A stretch of DNA of 10,309 nt from Pseudomonadota bacterium (GTDB lineage: Bacteria; Pseudomonadota; Gammaproteobacteria; Steroidobacterales; Steroidobacteraceae): positions 1 through 10,309 of the forward strand of contig CANGMU010000068.1 of NCBI GenBank assembly GCA_947454665.1, in the 5' to 3' direction. Position numbers and translations under genes: made by a program. This document shows, piece after piece, positions 1 to 10,309 of this stretch; the stretch's first letter is position 1, and each line of letters starts with the position of its first letter. Under the pieces are notes generated by a model. The model was not told the DNA's origin and searched no databases. It was given only the letters and a program-made list of their open reading frames with translations.

Positions 1-184
1 CACGACCGACGTGACGGGCTCGATCGAGCTCGACGGCGGCGCGGAGATGGTGATGCCGGGCGACAACATCAAGATGACGGTCGAGCTGATCGCGCCCATC
101 GCGATGGATGCCGGCCTTCGTTTTGCCATCCGCGAGGGTGGCCGTACGGTCGGCGCCGGCGTCGTCGCCAAGATCATTCAGTAA
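1..184 (+). CDS. tuf: Elongation factor Tu, C-terminal fragment (5' end outside window)
   Basis: EF-Tu is the cytoplasmic GTPase that carries aminoacyl-tRNA to the ribosomal A site. Only the last 60 codons are present; reading starts at base 2 and ends at TAA 182-184. The fragment lies in the third (beta-barrel) domain and is nearly identical to the E. coli C-terminus: TTDVTGSIEL, MVMPGDNIKM and FAIREGGRTVGAGVVAKII can all be read. The GTP-binding domain is upstream of the window. The gene is followed by a tRNA gene and secE on the same strand, the usual context of the second tuf copy in many proteobacteria. Whether the genome has one or two tuf genes cannot be told from here. Identification is certain. 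Confidence 0.97.
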   Translation, partial: TTDVTGSIELDGGAEMVMPGDNIKMTVELIAPIAMDAGLRFAIREGGRTVGAGVVAKIIQ

Positions 185-224
185 GCAGCGTTAGAAGCCC
201 GGTCGGGGAATTTTGGATCTCCTT

Positions 225-247
225 GGGGCCTGCCTCCGGCAGGCTCG
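225..247 (+). other. Hairpin in the tuf-tRNA-Trp spacer
   Basis: A perfect 7-bp stem (GCCTGCC 228-234 with GGCAGGC 238-244, loop TCC) extends by a G-T and a G-C pair to 226/246. No T-run follows, so it does not look like a simple intrinsic terminator; transcription probably continues into the tRNA. It could be a weak terminator, a processing signal ahead of the tRNA, or a 3'-end stabiliser for tuf mRNA. GGGGC 225-229 could alternatively pair with GCCCC 254-258. I find no convincing sigma70 promoter in 185-275. Confidence 0.5.
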
Positions 248-275
248 TAAGGCGCCCCGCTCGGGTCCGTACCAC

Positions 276-351
276 AGGCCAGTAGCTCAATTGGCAGAGC
301 GGCGGTCTCCAAAACCGCAGGTTGGGGGTTCGATTCCCTCCTGGCCTGCCA
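276..351 (+). tRNA. trpT: tRNA-Trp (anticodon CCA)
   Basis: A complete 76-nt cloverleaf with encoded CCA. The acceptor stem is AGGCCAG (276-282) with CTGGCCT (341-347), discriminator G348, CCA 349-351. The D stem is GCTC 285-288 with GAGC 297-300. The anticodon stem is GCGGT 302-306 with ACCGC 314-318 around loop CTCCAAA, giving anticodon CCA at 309-311, which reads UGG. The variable loop is AGGTT 319-323. The T stem is 324-328 with 336-340 around TTCGATT, including one G-T pair. It sits between tuf and secE with only 13 nt before the secE ATG, so it is probably part of a longer transcript and released by processing. Confidence 0.97.
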
Positions 352-364
352 GCGGATTTCTGAC

Positions 365-745
365 ATGAACGAACACATCCACGAAAAAGGGGCGGGCCGT
401 AACAACGGCATGCTGCTCGGACTGGCGGTAGCGCTGGTCCTGGCCGGTGTTGTTGCGTTCTACCTGCTTTCAGACCACGCGACCTGGCTTCGCTGGGTGG
501 CGGTGGTGGTGGGCCTTGTTGCCGGCGTCGCTGTCTTTGCGGCGTCCGGGAGCGGGCATGACTTCCGGCAGTTTGCCGTCGATGCGCGCAATGAATTGCG
601 CAAAGTCGTCTGGCCCTCGAAGAACGAGACCTGGATGACCACCGCGGTGGTGTTCGTCTTTGCCGTCGTCGCCGGCCTGTTCTTCTGGACGCTGGATCTG
701 TTCCTGGCCTGGGCGACCCGGCTGTTGACGGGTCAGGGAGCTTAA
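365..745 (+). CDS. secE: Preprotein translocase subunit SecE
   Basis: SecE is the small integral-membrane subunit of the SecYEG channel; it clamps SecY and is needed for protein export and membrane insertion. The 126-residue product matches the three-helix gammaproteobacterial form (E. coli about 127 residues). Hydrophobic segments lie at about residues 16-35, 41-60 and 94-117. The conserved amphipathic cytoplasmic helix and hinge before the last segment is visible as ARNELRKVVWPSKNETW (74-90). The ATG at 365 is preceded only by a weak GGA (354-356), and the tRNA-Trp 3' end is 13 nt upstream, so the ribosome-binding region is very short. nusG starts 3 nt after the stop, indicating a secE-nusG unit with probable coupled translation. 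Confidence 0.96.
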   Translation: MNEHIHEKGAGRNNGMLLGLAVALVLAGVVAFYLLSDHATWLRWVAVVVGLVAGVAVFAASGSGHDFRQFAVDARNELRKVVWPSKNETWMTTAVVFVFAVVAGLFFWTLDLFLAWATRLLTGQGA

Positions 746-748
746 AGC

Positions 749-1282
749 GTGGCACTCCGCTGGTATGTCGTTCATGCGTACTCGAACTTCGAGCACCGCG
801 TCGCCGAGTCCCTGAAAGATCGCATCAAGCGCGACGGGCTCGAAGAAAAGTTCGGCGAGATCCTCGTCCCGACGGAAGAAGTCGTCGAGATGCGGGACGG
901 CCAGAAACGCAAGAGCGAGCGCAAGTTCTATCCGGGCTACGTGCTCGTGCAGATGGAAATGGACGAGCAGACCTGGCATCTCGTGCGCGATGTGCCCAAG
1001 GTGCTCGGCTTCATCGGTGGCACCAGCGACAAGCCGGCCGCCATTTCCGAGCGTGAAGCGAGCCAGATCCTTCGCCGTGTCGAGGAAGGCGTGGATAAGC
1101 CGCGGCCGAAGGTGCTCTTCGAGGCTGGCCAGGTGGTCCGCGTCACGCACGGTCCGTTCAACGACTTCAATGGCGTTGTCGAGAGCGTGAATTACGAAAA
1201 GAGCCGCCTGCAGGTGGCGGTGCAGATCCTCGGGCGCTCGACGCCCGTCGAACTCGATTTCTCTCAGGTCGAAAAGGCCTGA
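749..1282 (+). CDS. nusG: Transcription termination/antitermination factor NusG
   Basis: NusG binds the RNA polymerase clamp through its NGN domain, suppresses pausing, and uses its KOW domain to contact ribosomal S10 or Rho. The 177-residue product has the NGN domain at about 3-112 (RWYVVHAYSNFE, ERKFYPGYVLVQMEM, GFIGGTSDKP), a linker at about 113-124, and the KOW domain to the end (GPFNDFNGVVESVNYEKSRL, TPVELDFSQVEKA). The start is GTG 749: it directly precedes the conserved ALRWYVV and has GGGAG (736-740) 8 nt upstream, inside the secE 3' end. The residue aligned with E. coli Phe165, in the loop that contacts S10 and Rho, is Leu161 here. The gene is tightly linked to secE and is followed by the rplK leader. 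Confidence 0.97.
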   Translation: MALRWYVVHAYSNFEHRVAESLKDRIKRDGLEEKFGEILVPTEEVVEMRDGQKRKSERKFYPGYVLVQMEMDEQTWHLVRDVPKVLGFIGGTSDKPAAISEREASQILRRVEEGVDKPRPKVLFEAGQVVRVTHGPFNDFNGVVESVNYEKSRLQVAVQILGRSTPVELDFSQVEKA

Positions 1283-1287
1283 GTCAT

Positions 1288-1305
1288 CCCGGGCGCGAGC
1301 CCGGG
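1288..1305 (+). promoter_or_regulatory. GNRA-capped hairpin in nusG-rplK leader
   Basis: CCCGGGC (1288-1294) pairs perfectly with GCCCGGG (1299-1305) around a GCGA tetraloop, 5 nt after the nusG stop. No T-run follows, so it is not a canonical terminator. It may stabilise the nusG 3' end or shape the rplK leader. Its CCCGGG arms match a third CCCGGG at 1336-1341 that overlaps the rplK Shine-Dalgarno, so alternative pairings exist. Confidence 0.55.
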
Positions 1306-1310
1306 CCAAC

Positions 1311-1343
1311 CATGGGGAGCCGAAAGGCGTTTGCACCCGGGAG
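1311..1343 (+). promoter_or_regulatory. Probable L1-binding translational operator and rplK ribosome-binding site
   Basis: The leader reads TGGGGAGCC, a GAAA tetraloop, then GGCGTTTGCACCC, directly followed by the rplK Shine-Dalgarno GGGAG (1339-1343). GCC 1319-1321 pairs with GGC 1326-1328, and GGG 1314-1316 with CCC 1336-1338, separated by an asymmetric internal loop. This resembles the L1 site of 23S rRNA (GGTGGGAGGC opposite a TTGAAATACCACCC-like strand). L1 is known to repress its own L11-L1 mRNA by binding such a mimic just ahead of rplK. The identification rests on position and remembered consensus and was not tested with a covariance model. Confidence 0.55.
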
Positions 1344-1349
1344 TGAAAA

Positions 1350-1781
1350 ATGGCTAAGAAAGTACAGGGCTACATCAAGCTGCAGGTGCCCGCGGGCTCT
1401 GCAAACCCGTCGCCCCCGATTGGCCCGGCGCTGGGTCAGCAGGGCGTCAACATCATGGAGTTCTGCAAGCAGTTCAATGCGCAGACCCAGAAGCTGGAGA
1501 AGGGCCTTCCGATTCCGGTGGTGATCACCGTGTATTCGGACCGCAGCTTCACCTTCATCATGAAGACGCCGCCGGCGGCGGTGCTGATCCTCAAGGCCCT
1601 GGGCATTCCCAAGGGCAGCGGCACGCCGAACACGGCGAAGGTCGGCAAGATCACCCGCAAGCAGCTGGAAGAGATCGCCAACACCAAGATGCCGGACCTC
1701 ACGGCGGCTGGTCTGGATGCCGCGGTGCGTACCATGGCGGGCACTGCCCGCAGCATGGGCGTCGACGTCGAAGGCCTGTGA
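1350..1781 (+). CDS. rplK: 50S ribosomal protein L11 (uL11)
   Basis: L11 binds the 1050-1100 region of 23S rRNA, forms the base of the GTPase-associated centre with L10/L12, and is required for RelA-dependent stringent signalling and for thiostrepton action. The 143-residue product has the N-terminal domain (about 1-72) with the proline-rich segment PSPPIGPALGQQG (21-33), and the rRNA-binding C-terminal domain (about 73-143) with KVGKITRKQLEEIA and GTARSMGV. The length is the family norm. The ATG 1350 has GGGAG 6 nt upstream. The stop is 13 nt before rplA, consistent with co-translation and joint control by L1. Confidence 0.98.
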   Translation: MAKKVQGYIKLQVPAGSANPSPPIGPALGQQGVNIMEFCKQFNAQTQKLEKGLPIPVVITVYSDRSFTFIMKTPPAAVLILKALGIPKGSGTPNTAKVGKITRKQLEEIANTKMPDLTAAGLDAAVRTMAGTARSMGVDVEGL

Positions 1782-1794
1782 GGGAGCGCACGAA

Positions 1795-2487
1795 ATGACC
1801 GTTGTAGCGAAGCGAATCAAGGCCTGGAAGTCGAAGCTGACGCCGGGCAAGTCCTATCCGATCGATGAAGCCCTGGCCCTGGTGCAGGAATTCTCGACCA
1901 AGAAGTTCAACGAATCCGTCGATGTCGCCGTGAACCTCGGCGTGGACGCGACCAAGTCCGACCAGCAGGTCCGCGGTTCGACCGTGATGCCGAACGGCAT
2001 CGGCAAGACGGTGCGAGTCGCCGTCTTCACCTCGGGCAAGAACCAGGAAGCCGCCATTGCCGCCGGCGCCGACGTGGTCGGCCTCGAGGACCTCGCGGAG
2101 CAGGTCAAGGCTGGCAAGATGGACTTCGACGTCGTGATCGCGAGCCCGGACGCGATGCGTGTCGTCGGCCAGTTGGGCCAGATCCTCGGCCCCCGCGGCC
2201 TCATGCCGAACCCGAAGGTCGGCACGGTGTCGCCGGATGTCGCCGGTGCCGTCCGCAACGTGAAGGCGGGCCAGGTCCGCTACCGCGTGGACAAGGCCGG
2301 CATCGTGCATTGCACGATCGGCAAGGTTGGCTTCGAGCCCGCCAAGCTGCGCGAGAACCTGCAGGCGCTCATCGCCGATCTGCAGCGCGTCAAGCCGGCG
2401 ACGTCGAAGGGCATTTATCTCAAGCGCGTCACGCTGTCTTCCACCATGGGCCCGGGCGTGGTGGTCGATCACTCGACGCTGGCTTGA
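1795..2487 (+). CDS. rplA: 50S ribosomal protein L1 (uL1)
   Basis: L1 forms the mobile L1 stalk at the E site and helps move deacylated tRNA out; it is also the translational repressor of the rplK-rplA mRNA. The 230-residue product aligns end to end with E. coli L1: SVDVAVNLGV (41-50), FDVVIASPDAMRVVGQLGQI (111-130), LGPRGLMPNPKVGTV (131-145), GQVRYRVDKAGIVH (159-172) and STMGPGV near the end. An in-frame GTG at 1717 would add 26 residues but lies inside rplK. ATG 1795 is preferred because it matches family length and has GGGAG (1782-1786) 8 nt upstream. Downstream is a 263-nt structured leader before rplJ. Confidence 0.98.
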   Translation: MTVVAKRIKAWKSKLTPGKSYPIDEALALVQEFSTKKFNESVDVAVNLGVDATKSDQQVRGSTVMPNGIGKTVRVAVFTSGKNQEAAIAAGADVVGLEDLAEQVKAGKMDFDVVIASPDAMRVVGQLGQILGPRGLMPNPKVGTVSPDVAGAVRNVKAGQVRYRVDKAGIVHCTIGKVGFEPAKLRENLQALIADLQRVKPATSKGIYLKRVTLSSTMGPGVVVDHSTLA

Positions 2488-2508
2488 TCGCAGTTTCATT
2501 TTGATGTG

Positions 2509-2546
2509 GGTCGGTGTTTGGGTCCGGATGGACCCCGACACCGGTC
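2509..2546 (+). promoter_or_regulatory. Long hairpin just after rplA
   Basis: GGGTCC (2520-2525) pairs with GGACCC (2530-2535) around loop GGAT. After one T-C mismatch and a wobble the stem continues with CGGTGT (2512-2517) against ACACCG (2538-2543), then wobble pairs and G2509-C2546. The total is about 16 pairs. It begins 21 nt after the rplA stop and lacks a following T-run. It may mark the rplA mRNA 3' end, a processing site between the L11 and L10 units, or the first arm of the rplJ leader. I see no convincing promoter around it. Confidence 0.6.
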
Positions 2547-2553
2547 ATCGTCG

Positions 2554-2624
2554 AAGACCGCAGGCGGATCGATCCGGCATGCCGGACGGGTCCTTAATCG
2601 CAGACGGCCTGCGCAGATGGTGAA
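2554..2624 (+). promoter_or_regulatory. L10 leader (autoregulatory binding site for L10-L7/L12)
   Basis: In many bacteria the L10-(L12)n complex binds a structured leader ahead of rplJ and represses translation of rplJ-rplL. Here the outer stem CGCAGGC (2559-2565) pairs perfectly with GCCTGCG (2607-2613). Stacked directly inside it is GGATC (2566-2570) with GGTCC (2589-2593), then TCCGG (2573-2577) with CCGGA (2582-2586) around CATG. The 3' side carries the unpaired TTAATCGCAGACG and the trailing CAGATGGTGAA. The flanking GAAGACCGCAGGCG and GCCTGCGCAGATGGTG strings are what I recall of the family consensus (Rfam L10_leader). Position, 127 nt upstream of the rplJ ATG, fits. Confidence 0.82.
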
Positions 2625-2644
2625 CGCTCATCGGGATTCAGCAA

Positions 2645-2658
2645 GCCCCCAAGGGGGC
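2645..2658 (+). other. Short GC hairpin in the rplJ leader
   Basis: GCCCCC (2645-2650) and GGGGGC (2653-2658) are perfectly complementary around AA, so five pairs close a CAAG loop. The following bases (AGGTTGTCCTGG) are not a T-run, so termination is unlikely. It lies between the L10-binding element and the rplJ ribosome-binding region and may act as a spacer helix in the leader fold. Confidence 0.45.
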
Positions 2659-2676
2659 AGGTTGTCCTGGCAGTTG

Positions 2677-2747
2677 GTCACCGTCGATAAGGTGGATGCA
2701 GCAGGGATGCGGCATCCGTGGCTTTTGGTGAACCGACAGGAGGTGAC
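2677..2747 (+). promoter_or_regulatory. rplJ ribosome-binding site with candidate sequestering helix
   Basis: The Shine-Dalgarno AGGAGGTG (2738-2745) lies 5 nt before the rplJ ATG and is the strongest in the window; it fixes the start at 2751. GTCACC (2677-2682) is exactly complementary to GGTGAC (2742-2747), which covers the 3' half of that site. Between them GGATGC (2694-2699) can pair with GCATCC (2712-2717). This nested fold could hide the ribosome-binding site when L10 is bound upstream, as in E. coli where L10 acts over a long distance. The sequestering role is inference from complementarity. Confidence 0.5.
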
Positions 2748-2750
2748 GCA

Positions 2751-3281
2751 ATGGCACTGAACCTGGAAGGCAAGAAGGTCCTCGTTTCCGAGGTCAGCGA
2801 AGTCGCGGCTACCGCGCACTCGCTGGTCGCAGCGGAATACCGTGGACTGACCGTCGGCCAGATGACCGATCTGCGTGCCAAGGCTCGCGCTGCTGGCGTG
2901 TACGTGCGTGTTATCAAGAACACGCTCGCGCGCAAGGCGCTGGCTGGTACGTCGTTCGAAGTCATCGGACCGACCCTCAAGGGGCCTCTGGTGCTGGCTT
3001 TCTCGAAGGAAGATCCGGGCGCAGCCGCGCGCGTGATCAAGGCCTTCGCGAAGGACAACGACAAGCTGAAGGCAACGGGTATCGCGATGGGCGGGCAACT
3101 GCTCTCCGCGAAGGACCTCGACAGGGTGGCGAGTCTGCCGACTCGCGAACAGGCGCTCTCGATGCTGCTGGGGACGATGAAAGCCCCCATCCAGAAGTTC
3201 GTGGGCACGCTGTCCGCGGCGCCGTCGAAGCTCGTACGCACTGTTGCCGCCGTGCGCGACAGCAAACAGGTAGCCGCCTGA
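2751..3281 (+). CDS. rplJ: 50S ribosomal protein L10 (uL10)
   Basis: L10 anchors L7/L12 dimers on the ribosomal stalk and, with L12, represses its own mRNA. The 176-residue product aligns with E. coli L10 without gaps up to TMK (142-144): MALNLEGKKVLVSEVSEVA, AGVYVRVIKNTLARKA and DPGAAARVIKAFAK are diagnostic. After TMK it carries about 10 extra residues before the shared LVRTVAAVRD ending, lengthening the L12-binding helix. KFVGTLSAA (149-157) and KLVRTVAAV (160-168) look like a repeat at 11-residue spacing. The start at ATG 2751 is chosen over an upstream in-frame GTG (2718) because of the strong Shine-Dalgarno 5 nt upstream and the conserved MALN start. Paired with rplL downstream. Confidence 0.98.
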   Translation: MALNLEGKKVLVSEVSEVAATAHSLVAAEYRGLTVGQMTDLRAKARAAGVYVRVIKNTLARKALAGTSFEVIGPTLKGPLVLAFSKEDPGAAARVIKAFAKDNDKLKATGIAMGGQLLSAKDLDRVASLPTREQALSMLLGTMKAPIQKFVGTLSAAPSKLVRTVAAVRDSKQVAA

Positions 3282-3341
3282 TTTGCATCGCCCGGCAACT
3301 GAATACTGACCCATCAACTGACTTTATCTGGAGTTAAGACA

Positions 3342-3722
3342 ATGGCCCTTTCGAAGGACGAGATCCTCGACGCGATTTCCAACATGACCCTCATCCAGAT
3401 CACCGAGCTCATCTCGGCGATGGAAGAGAAGTTCGGCGTGACCGCCGCTGCCCCGGTTGCCGCTGTTGCGGCCGCCGCCGGCGCCCCGGCTGCTGCTGTC
3501 GAAGAGCAGACGGAGTTCACCGTCTCGCTGGTCGAATACCCGGCCGACAAGAAGGTCACGGTCATCAAGGTGATCCGTGAGATCACCGGCCTGGGCCTGA
3601 AGGAAGCCAAGGACCTGGTCGAGGCGGTTCCCGCCACGGTCAAGGAAGGCGTCTCGAAGGCTGATGCCGAGTCGATCAAGAAGAAGCTCGAGGAGGCCGG
3701 CGCGAAGGTGGGTGTCAAGTAA
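3342..3722 (+). CDS. rplL: 50S ribosomal protein L7/L12 (bL12)
   Basis: L7/L12 is the multicopy stalk protein that recruits and activates the translational GTPases. The 126-residue product has the dimerising and L10-binding N-terminal domain (about 1-33), an alanine/proline-rich flexible hinge (about 34-54), and the globular C-terminal domain (about 55-126) with KVTVIKVIREITGLGLKEAK and DLVEAVPATVKEGVSKADAE, the factor-binding surface. ATG 3342 has TGGAG (3329-3333) 8 nt upstream. The 60-nt gap after rplJ shows no structure I can support. Higher L12 than L10 synthesis is expected from family knowledge. The stop is followed by the structured rplL-rpoB gap. Confidence 0.98.
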   Translation: MALSKDEILDAISNMTLIQITELISAMEEKFGVTAAAPVAAVAAAAGAPAAAVEEQTEFTVSLVEYPADKKVTVIKVIREITGLGLKEAKDLVEAVPATVKEGVSKADAESIKKKLEEAGAKVGVK

Positions 3723-3739
3723 CCCCCGTGCGCCGTCCC

Positions 3740-3755
3740 GGGTCTGAAAAGACCC
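3740..3755 (+). other. GNRA-capped hairpin in the rplL-rpoB gap
   Basis: GGGTCT (3740-3745) pairs perfectly with AGACCC (3750-3755) around a GAAA tetraloop, 17 nt after the rplL stop. A T-run is absent. It precedes the larger terminator-like hairpin by 4 nt and may protect the 3' end of rplJL mRNA or form part of a processing site. Its 5' arm overlaps the first copy of a repeated CCGTCCCGG (see 3733-3741). Confidence 0.6.
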
Positions 3756-3759
3756 TGAT

Positions 3760-3820
3760 CGTGCGAAGCGGCACCGTCCCGGCCCCTGGCCGGGGCGGTC
3801 GTCGTTCGCGCGGATTTTTT
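3760..3820 (+). terminator. Terminator-like hairpin (attenuator and/or RNase III site) between rplL and rpoB
   Basis: An upper stem of 12 pairs (3773-3784 with 3788-3799, loop CCT, one wobble) sits on a 5x5 internal loop and a lower stem of 8 pairs, CGTGCGAA (3760-3767) with TTCGCGCG (3805-3812). Two bases later a T6 run follows (3815-3820). This has the form of an intrinsic terminator and lies 27 nt upstream of the rpoB ATG. E. coli has a partial attenuator and an RNase III cleavage hairpin in the same gap that lower rpoBC expression relative to rplJL. The same role is likely; it must be partial because rpoB has no evident promoter after it. Confidence 0.7.
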
Positions 3821-3834
3821 GCGTTCTGAAGGTC

Positions 3835-3840
3835 AAGGTG
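3835..3840 (+). promoter_or_regulatory. rpoB Shine-Dalgarno that decides the start
   Basis: AAGGTG at 3835-3840 lies 6 nt before ATG 3847. An in-frame GTG at 3838 falls inside this motif, has no ribosome-binding site of its own, and would add three residues absent from the family, so ATG 3847 is the start. Confidence 0.75.
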
Positions 3841-3846
3841 AATCCG

Positions 3847-7926
<4,080 letters not shown>

Positions 7927-7928
7927 TC

Positions 7929-7944
7929 AGGAGGCGATGAACCC

Positions 7945-7948
<4 letters not shown>
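7929..7948 (+). promoter_or_regulatory. rpoC ribosome-binding site and overlapping mini-ORF
   Basis: AGGAGG (7929-7934) just after the rpoB stop serves the rpoC ATG at 7945 with a 10-nt spacer, slightly long. An out-of-frame ATG at 7937 opens a three-codon frame (ATG AAC CCA TGA) whose stop overlaps the rpoC ATG. That ATG is only 2 nt from the Shine-Dalgarno, too close for efficient use, so 7945 is the rpoC start, supported by the conserved MKDLLKLFKQ beginning. Confidence 0.7.

Positions 7949-10309
<2,361 letters not shown>

Noticed and set aside
223..253. Possible sigma70 promoter (TTGGGG with a TAAGGC-like -10) upstream of tRNA-Trp
   Set aside because: The spacer is 19 nt and the -10 is poor; the interval is occupied by a hairpin. 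Not strong enough to report.
470..1336. 288-codon minus-strand frame across secE/nusG
   Set aside because: Shadow of secE and nusG, which are clearly real; no ribosome-binding site or family similarity seen.
2484..2510. Possible rplJ promoter starting with TTGATC near the rplA stop
   Set aside because: No acceptable -10 hexamer at 16-18 nt spacing; a separate rplJ promoter remains possible but is not visible.
1699..2541. 280-codon minus-strand frame opposite rplA
   Set aside because: Shadow of rplA and the leader hairpins; composition typical of antisense translation of GC-rich coding sequence.
2506..2760. 84-codon plus-strand frame in the rplA-rplJ gap
   Set aside because: The gap is explained by RNA structure (L10 leader and hairpins), and the frame has no Shine-Dalgarno and runs out of frame into rplJ.
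3282..3341. rplJ-rplL gap examined for regulatory structure
   Set aside because: Only a modest Shine-Dalgarno for rplL is visible; no stable hairpin or promoter found.

Overview
The window is a core translation and transcription locus of a GC-rich proteobacterium, entirely on the + strand: tuf (3' end) - tRNA-Trp - secE - nusG - rplK - rplA - rplJ - rplL - rpoB - rpoC (5' part). The order is the classic bacterial str/beta arrangement. The RpoB N-terminus (MAYSFTEKKRIRKNFGK), the E. coli-like residue numbering in RpoC and the sequences of L1, L10 and NusG point to Gammaproteobacteria. The high GC, a tRNA-Trp between tuf and secE and a long L10 C-terminal helix suggest a Xanthomonadales/Nevskiales-like lineage. 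That placement is inference from remembered family sequences, not a search.

Layout. 1-184 is the EF-Tu C-terminus. 185-275 is a spacer with one perfect hairpin. 276-351 is tRNA-Trp (CCA), followed after 13 nt by secE (365-745) and then nusG (749-1282). A 67-nt leader with a GNRA hairpin and a probable L1-binding element precedes rplK (1350-1781), followed by rplA (1795-2487). The 263-nt rplA-rplJ gap (2488-2750) is filled with RNA structure, including a well-supported L10 leader. Then come rplJ (2751-3281), a featureless 60-nt gap, and rplL (3342-3722). The 124-nt rplL-rpoB gap carries a small hairpin and a long terminator-like hairpin with a T6 run, in the position of the E. coli attenuator/RNase III site. 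rpoB is 3847-7926 and rpoC begins at 7945 and runs off the window.

The genes work together: EF-Tu, L11, L1, L10 and L7/L12 build and serve the ribosomal GTPase centre and the L1 stalk; SecE is a core subunit of the translocon; NusG links RNA polymerase to ribosome or Rho; RpoB and RpoC form the polymerase active centre. The noncoding gaps hold the expected feedback devices (L1 on rplK-rplA, L10-L12 on rplJ-rplL, attenuation before rpoBC).

I see no mobile element, CRISPR, defence gene or undescribed protein system. All proteins are intact, full-length housekeeping genes apart from the two cut by the window edges. What deserves a second look is RNA structure in the leaders and two protein details: an apparent duplicated L12-binding segment in L10, and Leu in place of the usual Phe at the S10-contact site of NusG.
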